Shown: positions 16,575-25,711, counted from the stretch's first letter. The stretch is DNA of 52,514 nucleotides from Gammaproteobacteria bacterium (GCA_016199745.1 JACQFZ010000052.1:1-52514), one strand, 5' to 3'. Notes: generated by a model not told the origin, from the sequence alone. A program made the numbers and translations.

Positions 16575-17075
16575 TTAAGCGCGTGCGCGACTGTCTTCGG
16601 TATCACCGTTAAGCCGTGCGGCCGCCTTGTTCTTCCGGGAATCTTGCAGGTGTTGCTTCTTTGCCGCTTCGATCTGTAGACCTAACGCTTTCGACTCTTC
16701 CTTGCCGAGGGCGCGGCTGGCCTTCGGAAACAGCTCGTCCTCTTCTTCCTGTACGTGGTGTTCGATCATTTCCTTCAGCACCGATAACTTCGCTTGCCAA
16801 CGCTCGTCCTCGATCGGCGTTTGCACCAGCTCTTCTAGCAACCGCTTCGCGACATGGTGCTCTTCGTAGGATTCGTTGACCGTTCCGCGCAGTTTTTTTT
16901 CTTCGCGTAGCCGCGGATAAAAAATTTCCTCCTCGACGGCGGTATGCACCGTGAGTTCGAGCGCGAGTTGTTGCAGGCCTTTTTCGCGCGCTTTCTGGGC
17001 AGACGTTTTTTGCAGTTTCTTGAACAGACCTTTTACTTCTTTGTGATCCTGTTTGAGTAGTTTAAAGACGTCCAT
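16575..17075 (-). CDS. Hemerythrin HHE-domain protein
   Basis: A 166-residue protein with a hemerythrin-type four-helix bundle that should hold a non-haem di-iron centre. Candidate ligands are visible as H10 (LLKQDHKEVK), HTAVEEEIFYPRL around residues 44-56, EEHHVAKRL around 71-79, and IEHHVQEEEDELFPKA around 108-123. Such proteins bind oxygen or protect against oxidative and nitrosative stress. The C-terminal 45 residues are a basic, disordered-looking tail. ATG 17075 is preceded by AGGACA. It is a single gene, convergent with hcp. Confidence 0.9.
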   Translation of the reverse strand: MDVFKLLKQDHKEVKGLFKKLQKTSAQKAREKGLQQLALELTVHTAVEEEIFYPRLREEKKLRGTVNESYEEHHVAKRLLEELVQTPIEDERWQAKLSVLKEMIEHHVQEEEDELFPKASRALGKEESKALGLQIEAAKKQHLQDSRKNKAAARLNGDTEDSRARA

Positions 17076-17607
17076 GTTGTCCTCTCGTTGTCGATTAAGT
17101 GATGCAACTAGCGGGACCCTTGCGGGGTTGGAGTGAGTCTAAACCGATTAGCACCGTTTGCGGTTGCCACTAAGGGACTTCCCTCGTCGCATGGCAATGA
17201 CCCCGAAATCAACACGATGATGGTTTACGGTTTTCTTCAGACGTCACGTGCGACGAATTGACGGTTTGTTGGGTCAGATCGTACTGATACAGATCGCCCA
17301 TTCCTCTACTGTGATATGCAGCAACAGTTGAACCGTTGGCCAACGGGTGTCTGTGTTTAGTTAGGGTTGAAGTTCGCCGCAGTTTTTTTAAATCGAAAAT
17401 TCAAATCGAAGTTTCTTGTGGCGGTTTGGCTTTGTTACGTCGTCTCGCATTTTTTTGATCGTTCTTCCAATTAGCGATCATCACTTCGCGCTAACTCTCG
17501 CTTGTCTATACCGCGTTGGTATCTTTATGTCTCGAGAGCGACCGGCATAACCGCGTTCCTCTCGTCGGCAATTCGCGTTCGCTCGTTCCAAATCAACTAT
17601 CCAGTAA
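17076..17607. other. Long intergenic stretch without genes
   Basis: About 530 bp with no supported gene. It contains short T-runs and an AAATCGAAAATTCAAATCGAAG direct-repeat-like patch near 17391. It is followed directly by the headless gene fragment at 17608, so it may mark a deletion scar. Confidence 0.4.
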
Positions 17608-18135
17608 CGTGGCGGTGCGGTAAAAAGCTACACCGACAATAAGAACCCCCCAACAACGTCCGGCGACTATGGCCTGACCGGCGTCTTTCAAGATGGCATT
17701 TGGATGCAAGATTTCTTCGTCGGCACCTTGGGCCACATGCAGGACGTGGATTTGCCGTTGTCCGCCGACGGCGGGCCGGAAGAGTTTTGTTATCGCGACG
17801 CGGCACCGTACATCATCGCCGCCGCACCGACCGATAAGCCTGATTGGGCCGGCGGCACCGGCCCCTGGTATCAAAACTGGGGCCAGATTTACCAGGCGAC
17901 GTGGAACAAGGCCAACGATTGCGACGCCGGTACCGATATACGTAGTGGTCATTTTCCCTACGGTTCCAGTTACTATGGCAACTTGCAGCCGGCGGTCGCT
18001 TACGCCGTCGACTACAACGTGCCGGGCGCGCGCGAGGCCTATCTGCGCATGACCGGTGCATCGAACGGGTATCAGATCGTGAAGTCGTTTACCGACGAGT
18101 ACCCTGTGTGGAGCGTCAAACCGCGCAGCTTATAA
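17608..18135 (+). pseudogene. 3' fragment of a larger gene of unknown family
   Basis: The frame is open from just after TAA 17605-17607 to 18135, giving 175 residues. It reads as the C-terminal part of a folded, Trp/Tyr-rich protein (GVFQDGIWMQDFFVGTLGHM, later PWYQNWGQIYQATWNKANDC and GHFPYGSSYYGNLQPAVAYA). Coding character extends upstream of the first ATG (17704), which lacks a ribosome site, so the 5' part of the gene is missing. It is followed after 29 nt by the beta-propeller gene and may once have shared an operon with it. Function not recognised; possibly a secreted or structural protein. Confidence 0.55.
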
Positions 18136-18164
18136 ATAAATTACAAAATTAGGGAGGACGATCA

Positions 18165-19271
18165 ATGGCGCTTGCATTGACCGCACGTAAGGTTGGTTTC
18201 ACCGACGTGTCACCCCGTATTCCAACCTGGGTGGCGAATTTGCCGCTATGGCATTGGTATGCGATTCCGAGCACGGCGTTGGTGAACGTCGAGCCGAGGC
18301 CGTTGCCACTCGGCAATCCGGAATCAAAAATCATCGCCTGGTGCGGTGCCGCGTTGAAACGCAAGGGCAGCGTCTATCTCGTCGGCCCGAGCGGCGGTCA
18401 CGGTGATTACGCCGGTAACGAGGTCGACGCGTTACGACTCAACGACGAAAACCCGCGCTGGGTCGAGTTGCATGCGCCGACACCGCACGACCACATCATC
18501 AGTGACACGCCGTACTACCTCGACAAGCGGCCGGCATCGATACACACGTACTGGCAGTCGCAATTTATCGAGCAGCGCAATCGGTTGTTCATCTTGCCGA
18601 CTGGCGGCATCAGCTGGAGCGCGTTTTCGCAACCGCCGGCGGGTTGGCCGTATACCTACGAAGCCGGTTATTCCTGCAGTTTCAACCTGACGAGCAACGA
18701 ATGGGATCCGCCGGAATACGTCGCGCGTTACACCGGCGGCGGCAAACCGTTCGGTTGCCTTGTCGCCAAGCATCCGCTGACGGGTGATGTTTATTATTTT
18801 CGCTACAACGCCGGCTGGTGGCGTTGGACGCAAGCGACGAACGAATGGGTAAATTTACATGCGACCGGTTACAACCCCGATAACTATGCCGGCGCCGCCA
18901 TCGATCCGTTGCGCAAACGCATGCTGATCGTCGGCAGTACCTCGCCCATGGTCCGTGATCTCAACGGTAAACTGCTCGACGTGACGTTCACTGGACTCGG
19001 CGCGGCGGCGCTCAAAGCGACTTATCCCGGTGTTATGTACGACGAAGCAAACGATGTGTTCCTCGTTATGTTCAACAGCGGCACAACGATTCGTGTGTTA
19101 CGCGTGCATGCCGAAAGTTGGTGGGTCGACGAGCCGGCCATCACCGGCGGATCGCTGTCGAAGCGCATCAACGGCATCTTCAACTCGGCGCAGTATGTGC
19201 CGGAGCTCAAGGGTGTCGTGATCGCGCACGAATACCGTGGCAACGTAAAGTTCATGCGGACGGCAATGTAG
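18165..19271 (+). CDS. Kelch/galactose-oxidase-like beta-propeller protein
   Basis: A 368-residue protein with no signal peptide; start ATG 18165 has GGGAGGA upstream. Repeated blades of about 50 residues are visible, each with a Gly-rich strand followed by an aromatic strand: KGSVYLVGPSGGHGDYAGNE, RNRLFILPTGGISW, TGDVYYFRYNAGWWRWT, RKRMLIVGSTSPMVRDL, ANDVFLVMFNSGT. This is a kelch-like propeller pattern. Enzymatic residues of galactose oxidase cannot be identified, so binding rather than catalysis is possible. It stands behind a truncated gene that may have been its partner. Confidence 0.6.
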   Translation: MALALTARKVGFTDVSPRIPTWVANLPLWHWYAIPSTALVNVEPRPLPLGNPESKIIAWCGAALKRKGSVYLVGPSGGHGDYAGNEVDALRLNDENPRWVELHAPTPHDHIISDTPYYLDKRPASIHTYWQSQFIEQRNRLFILPTGGISWSAFSQPPAGWPYTYEAGYSCSFNLTSNEWDPPEYVARYTGGGKPFGCLVAKHPLTGDVYYFRYNAGWWRWTQATNEWVNLHATGYNPDNYAGAAIDPLRKRMLIVGSTSPMVRDLNGKLLDVTFTGLGAAALKATYPGVMYDEANDVFLVMFNSGTTIRVLRVHAESWWVDEPAITGGSLSKRINGIFNSAQYVPELKGVVIAHEYRGNVKFMRTAM

Positions 19272-19362
19272 GCACGGTAGATATCGCGCTTCTTCCTCGA
19301 TTTTTTTTGCCGCTCGTTTGGCGTGCGGCGGCGCTTCGTTGTCTCCAAACACAGCACCATCG

Positions 19363-19758
19363 TCACGGGTTTAGTACGTCACGACCGCGGGTCGGTAGGC
19401 GACGGTGCTGTACGGCCTTGCCCGGCGAGCATCGGACGTAGGGCTGTGAGATGTTCCAAAGCTTATTCGAGTAATCAATGATGATGCGGATGAACCATTT
19501 GGTAATCATGCCGATGAAACCGGCGGCATCGCCCTTAAGACCCATGCGTTCGACCAGATCGCTGAAGCCGAAGCGGCGCGCGAGGTCGTCGAACTTCACC
19601 GTACGCAGTATCGCGGCGACGCCGCGGGCGATGAGTGCGGCGATGACCCAGCCGATGACCAGGATGACGATGAAACCGAGGATCTTGGGAATCGCCGCCA
19701 TGAACGGGCCGACGGCATCGCGCACCGAGGTCGCGAGCGTGTCCATGAAGTTTTCCAT
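19363..19758 (-). CDS. Truncated mechanosensitive-channel-like TM helix protein
   Basis: From ATG 19758 (AGGA upstream) the protein starts MENFMDTLATSVRDAVGPFM, followed by a hydrophobic helix with IPKILGFIVILVIGWVIAAL and then the RTVKFDDLARRFGFSDLVER segment. This is typical of the conserved TM-helix repeat found in small MscS-related membrane proteins. In intact members more helices follow the FIGMITKWFIRIII segment. Here the sequence turns into low-complexity basic residues and stops at 131 residues. It therefore appears cut by a deletion or frameshift near 19470. It may still insert as a two-helix remnant. Confidence 0.55.
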   Translation of the reverse strand: MENFMDTLATSVRDAVGPFMAAIPKILGFIVILVIGWVIAALIARGVAAILRTVKFDDLARRFGFSDLVERMGLKGDAAGFIGMITKWFIRIIIDYSNKLWNISQPYVRCSPGKAVQHRRLPTRGRDVLNP

Positions 19759-19910
19759 TGCACGGGTCCTTGTGTTGGGCGAGGGCAGTAAACCGAAGCG
19801 CTTCGTTCCGAACAAGCGTGCGGACCGCGGTACAGGCTGTAGCCGACCGAGGGCAAACGACTAAGGTGAAATTGGCTGGAACGGGTTAACGCAGTTTCAG
19901 TGCGATCGGG

Positions 19911-20246
19911 TTACCAAAGCCCGCGACCCTGGCGCGAAAACACGAGGTCGAGCAATGCTTCATACGATTCCGTATCGACCCGATCGAATGCAATCCCGGC
20001 GCCGCCGTTGACGACGCGAACCACCTGTCCACGGAAGCGGTGATAGTGCGCGGCGCCGTCGCTCGGTAGTCTGATGGCGAGCTCAAGCCGGTCTTTTTGC
20101 ACAAATTGGCGGCCGGCCGCTTCGATAAAGGCGCCGTCGAGGCTAATATCGCGGGTTACGGAGCGCTGGTAGTTTTCGGCCTCACGGCTGAGTAAGGCAT
20201 CGAGGGAAATGGCAATACGGGGTGTGTCACGGCGCTCGGTTTTCAT
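19911..20246 (-). CDS. PilZ-domain c-di-GMP binding protein
   Basis: An 111-residue single-domain PilZ protein. The c-di-GMP binding motifs are present: RRDTPR at residues 5-10 (R-x-x-x-R) and RDISLDGAFIE near 32-42 (D/N-x-S-x-x-G). It should act as a cytoplasmic c-di-GMP receptor with an unknown target. Two GGDEF diguanylate cyclases are in the window, one about 2.4 kb downstream of it. It is a single gene between the truncated channel gene and uvrD, which is divergent. Confidence 0.88.
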   Translation of the reverse strand: MKTERRDTPRIAISLDALLSREAENYQRSVTRDISLDGAFIEAAGRQFVQKDRLELAIRLPSDGAAHYHRFRGQVVRVVNGGAGIAFDRVDTESYEALLDLVFSRQGRGLW

Positions 20247-20392
20247 CGCAGATCCCTTCGCTTCCGACCGGTGAATTTATAAACGGTTTTCGTCGGCAAA
20301 GATAGCGAATGCCGGGGATAGTTGCCAAGGCGTTGCTCTTGCATGGCTGTCTCCCGTCGGCCCGAGGTCGCTGTTATGATGGGCGCGCTGCA

Positions 20393-22558
20393 ATGGATGT
20401 CTCTCATCTTCTTAATGATTTAAACGATGCCCAGCGCGACGCGGTTGCCGCGGCGCCGGGGCCGTTGCTCGTGCTCGCCGGTGCCGGCAGCGGCAAGACG
20501 CGCGTGCTCACGCACCGGGTCGCTTGGCTGGTCGGCGTCGAGGGCATTTCGCCGCATTCCGTTTTGGCGGTGACGTTTACCAATAAAGCCGCCGCCGAGA
20601 TGCGCTCGCGCATCGAGCAGATGCTGAAGGTGCCGGTCGGCGGCTTGTGGGTCGGCACGTTTCACGGTCTATCGCATCGCTTATTAAGGTCACACTGGCG
20701 CGAAGCCGGGCTGCCGCAGGGGTTTCAGATTCTCGACGGCGACGACCAATACCGGCTGATTCGCCGCATTTTGAAGGGCCTCAATCTCGACGAGGGCTAT
20801 TACCCGCCGCGACAGGCACAGTGGTTCATTAATCATCACAAGGATGAAGGCCGCCGGCCGGAGCAGCTCAGCGCCGCCCAAGCCGATCCGCAGCATCGCG
20901 AGTATCTGCGGGTTTATCGGTCGTATGAAGAAACTTGCCGCCGCTCCGGATTAGTCGATTTCGCCGAGTTGTTGTTGCGCGCCTACGAAACCCTGCAAAA
21001 CGACGCGCGCTTGCGGGAACATTATCAGGCGCGCTTTCGTCACATTCTCGTCGACGAATTTCAGGATACCAACCGCATCCAGTACGCCTGGCTCAAGCAA
21101 TTCGCCGGCACGCAGAACAATTTATTTATCGTCGGCGACGACGATCAGTCGATCTACGGTTGGCGCGGTGCGAAGGTGGAAAACATCTTGCGCTTCGAAT
21201 CCGACCATCCCGGTACTAAGGTCGTGCGGCTGGAGCAGAATTACCGTTCGACCGGCAACATATTAAAAGCCGCCAACAGCGTCATCGATCACAACAGCGG
21301 CCGCCTGGGCAAGAAATTATGGACCTCGGGTGAGGACGGCGAGCCGATCCTGCTCTACACCGCTTACAACGATCTCGAAGAGGCACGCTTCGTCGTCGAA
21401 TCGATTCAAGAATGGGCGCAAAGCGGTGGTAAGCGCAGCGAGGTCGCGGTTTTATACCGCTCGAACGCGCAGTCGCGCGTGATCGAAGAGACCTTAATGA
21501 ACGCCGGCGTGCCGTACCGTGTGTACGGTGGCCTGCGCTTCTTCGAACGTGCCGAAATTAAGGATGCGTTGGCCTACTTGCGACTGCTTGCCGGCCGCCA
21601 CGACGACCCATCGTTCGATCGCATCGCTAACGTGCCGACGCGCGGCATCGGCTTGAAAACCTTGGAAATTTTGCGCGAAACCGCCAAAAACGCCGAGCGC
21701 TCACTGTGGGACACCGCCCAACAGATCATTGCCAGCAACGCGTTGCCGACGCGTGCGGCGCTGGCGCTCAAGGCGTTTCTCGACCTGATCGAGCGGCTGG
21801 CGCAAGACACCGCTGGCCTACCGTTGAGCGAGCAAGTTGATCACGTGTTAGCGCAGAGCGGTTTGCTCGAACACTATAAGAAAGAAAAGGGTGAGAAAGG
21901 CGAAGCGCGTGTCGAGAACTTGGAAGAATTGGTTACCGCTACCGGTAACTACGTACACGACCAGGCCGACGGCCTCGAACCCTTGTCGGGATTCCTAGCG
22001 CATGCCGCGCTCGAAGCGGGCGAAGGTGAGGCCGAGGCGTGGGAAGACAGTGTCCAGCTCATGAGTCTGCACTCGGCGAAGGGCTTGGAATTTCCATTGG
22101 TCTTTCTGACGGGTCTGGAAGAAGGTTTGTTTCCGCACCAACGGTCGATGGACGAGACCGGCCGGCTCGAGGAAGAGCGCCGGCTTTGTTATGTCGGCAT
22201 GACCCGTGCCAAGCAGCGGTTGGTGCTAACGTTGGCCGAAGTTCGCCGGCTCCATGGCAGCGAGCACTACAGCAGCCCGTCGCGATTTTTGGGCGAGATC
22301 GATGCCAAGCTCATCAAAGAGTTGCGCGCGCAACCGACCTTGTCGCGGCCGGCACCGGTGTCGATGGTCGCCGCCGCCGCTAAAGGCGAGGCGCCGCCGG
22401 GTATGCGCCTCGGTAGCCGCGTGCTCCATGACACGTTCGGTGAAGGTGTGGTCATGAGCTACGAAGGTGCCGGCGCTCATACCCGCGTGCAAGTAAATTT
22501 CGAGCAGGCCGGCGCCAAATGGTTGGTCCTGGCGTACGCCCGGTTACATGCGATGTAA
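20393..22558 (+). CDS. uvrD: DNA helicase II UvrD
   Basis: A 721-residue superfamily 1 helicase, nearly the same length as E. coli UvrD (720). It unwinds DNA 3' to 5' in nucleotide excision and mismatch repair. Start ATG 20393 gives the family N-terminus MDVSHLLNDLNDAQRDAV. Walker A (LVLAGAGSGKTRVL), TFTNKAAAEM, VDEFQDTN, GDDDQSIYGWRGA, LEQNYRST and the C-terminal SAKGLEFPLVFL and RLCYVGMTRAK motifs are all seen. Upstream in-frame codons to 20309 are unlikely to be translated. It is not in an obvious operon. Confidence 0.97.
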   Translation: MDVSHLLNDLNDAQRDAVAAAPGPLLVLAGAGSGKTRVLTHRVAWLVGVEGISPHSVLAVTFTNKAAAEMRSRIEQMLKVPVGGLWVGTFHGLSHRLLRSHWREAGLPQGFQILDGDDQYRLIRRILKGLNLDEGYYPPRQAQWFINHHKDEGRRPEQLSAAQADPQHREYLRVYRSYEETCRRSGLVDFAELLLRAYETLQNDARLREHYQARFRHILVDEFQDTNRIQYAWLKQFAGTQNNLFIVGDDDQSIYGWRGAKVENILRFESDHPGTKVVRLEQNYRSTGNILKAANSVIDHNSGRLGKKLWTSGEDGEPILLYTAYNDLEEARFVVESIQEWAQSGGKRSEVAVLYRSNAQSRVIEETLMNAGVPYRVYGGLRFFERAEIKDALAYLRLLAGRHDDPSFDRIANVPTRGIGLKTLEILRETAKNAERSLWDTAQQIIASNALPTRAALALKAFLDLIERLAQDTAGLPLSEQVDHVLAQSGLLEHYKKEKGEKGEARVENLEELVTATGNYVHDQADGLEPLSGFLAHAALEAGEGEAEAWEDSVQLMSLHSAKGLEFPLVFLTGLEEGLFPHQRSMDETGRLEEERRLCYVGMTRAKQRLVLTLAEVRRLHGSEHYSSPSRFLGEIDAKLIKELRAQPTLSRPAPVSMVAAAAKGEAPPGMRLGSRVLHDTFGEGVVMSYEGAGAHTRVQVNFEQAGAKWLVLAYARLHAM

Positions 22559-22603
22559 GCGCTGCACGTGTAACATGGGCTATAGTTTTGAGAGACGCCG
22601 CCC

Positions 22604-23416
22604 GTGGAGAGTATTTTGAAAGATACTAAAAACGATGCCGCAATAGCCGGCAAAGCTTTAATCGCCATCATCGGCATTCTTCTGATCGCCGACCTCGTTA
22701 TCACCGGATTGCTTTACACCGTCGCTGTGCCGAACGAAGGCACGCGCGTGCTGATCAATGCGGTATTGCTCGCCGCCATTGCTGGGCCGGCGATTTATTG
22801 GTTGGTGTTCAGGCCGCTGCGCCGCGAACTCGATCAACGTGCGACCGCGTTGCCGACGATGGCGGCGGTGGCCGAACCTGCCGCCGACACCGGCCAGTTG
22901 ACACTGACCGATCCGCTGACGCGCATCATGAACCGCCGTGGTATCACCATGGGTCTGCTCGATGCCATGGCACAATCGCAACGCTACGGTGACCCGTTGG
23001 CGGTAGCGATCGCCGATGTCGATCATCTGCAGCAGGTGAACAGCAAACACGGCCAGGATACCGGCGATAAGGTACTGGCGACCATGGCCGCCGTCATGTC
23101 GGAAATGTTGCGCATGCCCGATAAGGTCGGGCGTTACGGCGGTGAAGAATTTCTCATCATCTTGCCGCACACGGCGCTGACGCCGGCAAAGAAAATTTCC
23201 GAACGCGTTCGTAGCGCCGTCGAGCAGTGGACCTTTGATATCAACGGTGTGCAGATAAAGCAGACGGTCAGCATTGGCCTAACGCAATTCCGTAAAGGCG
23301 AAGATCTCGAGCAGTTGCTGTCGCGCGTCGATAAAGCATTGGCGCAAGCGAAAGCGGAAGGATGTAATCGCGTCGTTACGCAGAAAGCCGCTAGCAGTCG
23401 CAGCACGACGCATTAA
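22604..23416 (+). CDS. Membrane diguanylate cyclase (GGDEF)
   Basis: A 270-residue protein with two transmembrane helices (about residues 15-40 and 50-68) and a C-terminal GGDEF domain. The active site reads GGEEF (RYGGEEFLIIL), an allowed variant of the signature. The inhibitory I-site RMPD sits exactly five residues before it, so feedback by c-di-GMP is expected. The segment ADVDHLQQVNSKHGQDTGDK matches the Mg/GTP-binding region. The short periplasmic loop leaves little room for a ligand domain. GTG 22604 is the likely start; TTG 22616 is an alternative. An inverted repeat follows the stop. Confidence 0.9.
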   Translation: MESILKDTKNDAAIAGKALIAIIGILLIADLVITGLLYTVAVPNEGTRVLINAVLLAAIAGPAIYWLVFRPLRRELDQRATALPTMAAVAEPAADTGQLTLTDPLTRIMNRRGITMGLLDAMAQSQRYGDPLAVAIADVDHLQQVNSKHGQDTGDKVLATMAAVMSEMLRMPDKVGRYGGEEFLIILPHTALTPAKKISERVRSAVEQWTFDINGVQIKQTVSIGLTQFRKGEDLEQLLSRVDKALAQAKAEGCNRVVTQKAASSRSTTH

Positions 23417-23430
23417 ATACATTTAAATAA

Positions 23431-23501
23431 ATGTAGGGCGGACTTGTCCGCCGATCGACAAAGCCAAAGAAAATGGCGGACAAGTCCGCCCTACATTTTT
23501 T
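23431..23501. repeat. Inverted repeat / bidirectional terminator (REP-like)
   Basis: Two 22-nt arms (23431-23452 and 23475-23496) are exact reverse complements built on GTAGGGCGGACTTGTCCGCC, separated by 22 nt. Each arm also contains its own GGCGGACTTGTCCGCC-type dyad. A T-run follows on the plus strand. The unit lies between convergent genes and reaches the last codons of the deacetylase-like gene. The motif looks like a REP-type dispersed element used as a terminator. Confidence 0.8.
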
Positions 23502-24435
23502 CTAACATCCCCTCGACCACCGCGCACCACGCGTTTGCTAGGTTGGTGCGGTTGTAGCCGCCACCACCGGTGGCGATGAAACGTCCGTCGCAATATTCCT
23601 CGGCTAATGCACGCAATCGCCGCGCCGTTCGCCGGTGCACCTCCGGCGAATATTGCATGTGCGTGAGCGGGTCATCGGCGACGCTATCGGCACCTGCTTG
23701 CAGGATGACGAACTCCGGTTGGCCACGCCGCAGAAATTCTTCGACCGGTGGCCAGTACGCTTCAAACGCATCGTCGTCCGCGCCCGGCGCCATCGGCAGG
23801 TTGAGCTTGGTGCCTTTCGCCGCGCCGGTGCCGGTTTCGTTGCTATCGCCGGTACCGGGATAAAGAAACCGGCCGTCTTCGTGCAGGTCGACGAAGATAA
23901 CGTCGGGGTCGGCGGCAAAGCCGTAATACACGCCATCGCCGTGGTGTGCATCGATGTCGACATAAGCGACCCGGCGAATGTGATGCACCGCGCGCAGCCA
24001 TTCAATGAGCACGCCGATGTCGTTGAACACGCAGAAACCGGCGGCGCCGTCGCGCCGCGCGTGATGTAAGCCGGCGATTGGGATGAAGGCGTGGCGACAA
24101 CGGCGATCGAGAATCGCTTGAGCAGCGTCAAGCACGGAGCCGACCACGGTCGCCGCCGCTTCATACACTTGGACGAATGCCGGAGTATCGCCGTGGTCGA
24201 GATAACCCGCGCCGCTGGCCGATAGTTCGACGACGCGCGCGACATATTCCGGCGTGTGAAATCGCAGCAGCTCTTCGTGCGCGCATAGTCGCGGTGGTGC
24301 GACGTCGACGTGTCGGTCGAGACCGCGGCGAACGAATTCGTGCCAGAACGCATCGAGCCGATCGGGTCCGAAGGGATGACCGTTGGGGAATCCATAGGCG
24401 CCGAGCGCCGGTCCGTAATAAACGCGTACCGTCAT
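23491..24435 (-). CDS. Histone deacetylase-like amidohydrolase
   Basis: A 314-residue zinc amidohydrolase of the arginase/deacetylase fold (AcuC/HDAC group). Motifs in order: GLHHARRDGAAGFCVFND (catalytic His pair), VAYVDIDAHHGDGVYYGF (zinc Asp and His), the later Asp in LQAGADSVADDPL and the terminal GGGGYNR. Bacterial members remove acetyl groups from proteins, acetoin-pathway acetyl-CoA synthetase or polyamines; the substrate here is unknown. The stop codon lies inside the inverted repeat shared with the diguanylate cyclase gene. ATG 24435 starts with the family-like MTVRVYYGPAL. Confidence 0.9.
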   Translation of the reverse strand: MTVRVYYGPALGAYGFPNGHPFGPDRLDAFWHEFVRRGLDRHVDVAPPRLCAHEELLRFHTPEYVARVVELSASGAGYLDHGDTPAFVQVYEAAATVVGSVLDAAQAILDRRCRHAFIPIAGLHHARRDGAAGFCVFNDIGVLIEWLRAVHHIRRVAYVDIDAHHGDGVYYGFAADPDVIFVDLHEDGRFLYPGTGDSNETGTGAAKGTKLNLPMAPGADDDAFEAYWPPVEEFLRRGQPEFVILQAGADSVADDPLTHMQYSPEVHRRTARRLRALAEEYCDGRFIATGGGGYNRTNLANAWCAVVEGMLEKM

Positions 24436-24488
24436 CGGCGCATTATAAAGGGCTAAGCGTTAGGTCGAACGGCGGTTAAATCGCGGGC

Positions 24489-25289
24489 TTAAGCCCGCAT
24501 TGCCAGCCCGAAGATCTCGCTGTAGCTGCAATAGCTGGCGGCAACGAAAGTGGGGAGAACCACGGAGCCGAGGGTGAACAGCAACGCCAGGCCGACGATC
24601 GGTGAGAGAAAAAATCCGGCGACGATAACGAGCCATGGGGCCACAAAGACACCGATCAAACCAAGCAGCGCGATCGCATGGCGGATGCAGGCGTTGAAGC
24701 TTTCGTGAACCGCCATGATGGGGTCGCGACCGGCGAGCACGGTGCGATGCACGCTGAAGAACAGCGCCATGGTGAGTGCCAAGTTGATGATGAGCGCGAT
24801 CGCCACGCCGATCAATATCGACCAGAGCGAGAACGTACGGCGCGCGGTGCTGCTGAGCAGGCCGCCTAGCGACGTCACGTTGAACAAGTGCTCGATGATA
24901 AAAACCAAAACAAAAAGCCCGAGTGTGACGATGCTGAGCAAGGCGACCGGGTACACATACGACTCGCTGCTGATGCCGCGCAACAATTGCTGCGTTGGCC
25001 ATTTTGCCCAGCGTTCGACCGGTGCCGTCGGTATTGCGCCGACGCCGTGGTGCAACGCTAGCAGCGTGCCGGCGAGTGCGATCACGGTTAGCAAGATCAC
25101 TAATAAAAAACCGGCGAAGGGAATGAATTGTAGAAGCATGACGACAGCGATGTAGATGGCCGCCATGCAAAGCCATAACGGCAAATCGCCTTGGAGGTAT
25201 GCCCAACCGCCGCGCGCCCAATTCCAGCCGCGCGCTACGTCGGCCCAACTCGTCCGGGTGTTCGGTCCTGCGTCCTTGGGCTGCGCCAT
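24489..25289 (-). CDS. BPSS1780-like integral membrane protein
   Basis: A 266-residue protein with about six hydrophobic helices and cytoplasmic N-terminal segment (WNWARGGWAYLQGDLPLWLC). The layout (short N-terminal linker, paired helices, GHNH-free loops, conserved RDPIMAVHESFNAC) matches the BPSS1780/DUF2189-type family of unknown function found near biosynthetic genes in beta- and gammaproteobacteria. A perfect 16-bp palindrome GCGGGCTTAAGCCCGC (24483-24498) covers its stop codon and may help terminate transcription. It has its own promoter space upstream of DUF2782. Confidence 0.6.
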   Translation of the reverse strand: MAQPKDAGPNTRTSWADVARGWNWARGGWAYLQGDLPLWLCMAAIYIAVVMLLQFIPFAGFLLVILLTVIALAGTLLALHHGVGAIPTAPVERWAKWPTQQLLRGISSESYVYPVALLSIVTLGLFVLVFIIEHLFNVTSLGGLLSSTARRTFSLWSILIGVAIALIINLALTMALFFSVHRTVLAGRDPIMAVHESFNACIRHAIALLGLIGVFVAPWLVIVAGFFLSPIVGLALLFTLGSVVLPTFVAASYCSYSEIFGLAMRA

Positions 25290-25351
25290 TGCACTCCGAG
25301 CGTTATTTCCAGGAAAAGGGCGTGGCTATAATACTCGGCCGGGGTGCTGAC

Positions 25352-25711
25352 TCAAAACCGTTTAATTAGCCAACGCGGCGGTACCATGTCGGGTTCGTGT
25401 TCGCTGCGCCGCATCTGACCGGCCTCGTCATACAGCAAGTAATACGGCGGCCCATGTTTGGGTTGTACCTTCACCATATATAGCTGACCGTTGAGGCGAT
25501 GTTCCTCGTATATCTCTCCGTTCTTGGTGGTGACCCTAACTTCTGGCGTCGGTGCTTCCGCCGGTGGCGGTGCCTTAGCGTCGGTGGATTCTGTGGCTGG
25601 TAACGGCGGCGGCGGTGGAACCTCATCGACTTCGGGCTCAGCCGCCGCGGCGACGCCGGCCAAGCAGAGCGCTAGCAGGAAGGGGATGAAGCGCCGTTGT
25701 GTCGGTGTCAT
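25352..25711 (-). CDS. DUF2782 domain-containing exported protein
   Basis: A 119-residue protein with signal peptide (residues 1-23, ending AAAAEP), a proline-rich linker (DEVPPPPPLPATEST...) and a C-terminal DUF2782 domain: VRVTTKNGEIYEEHRLNGQL, then YMVKVQPKHGPPYYLLYD. The family is known mostly from gammaproteobacteria, often beside polA. Function unknown, probably periplasmic. Its ATG overlaps the stop of the LOG-family gene by 4 nt, so the two are translationally coupled. Confidence 0.88.
   Translation of the reverse strand: MTPTQRRFIPFLLALCLAGVAAAAEPEVDEVPPPPPLPATESTDAKAPPPAEAPTPEVRVTTKNGEIYEEHRLNGQLYMVKVQPKHGPPYYLLYDEAGQMRRSEHEPDMVPPRWLIKRF

Noticed and set aside
16419-16679. 86-codon plus-strand frame after hcp
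   Set aside because: The start is GTG with a poor site, the second half is antisense to the hemerythrin gene, and no family is seen. A short remnant is possible but unproven.
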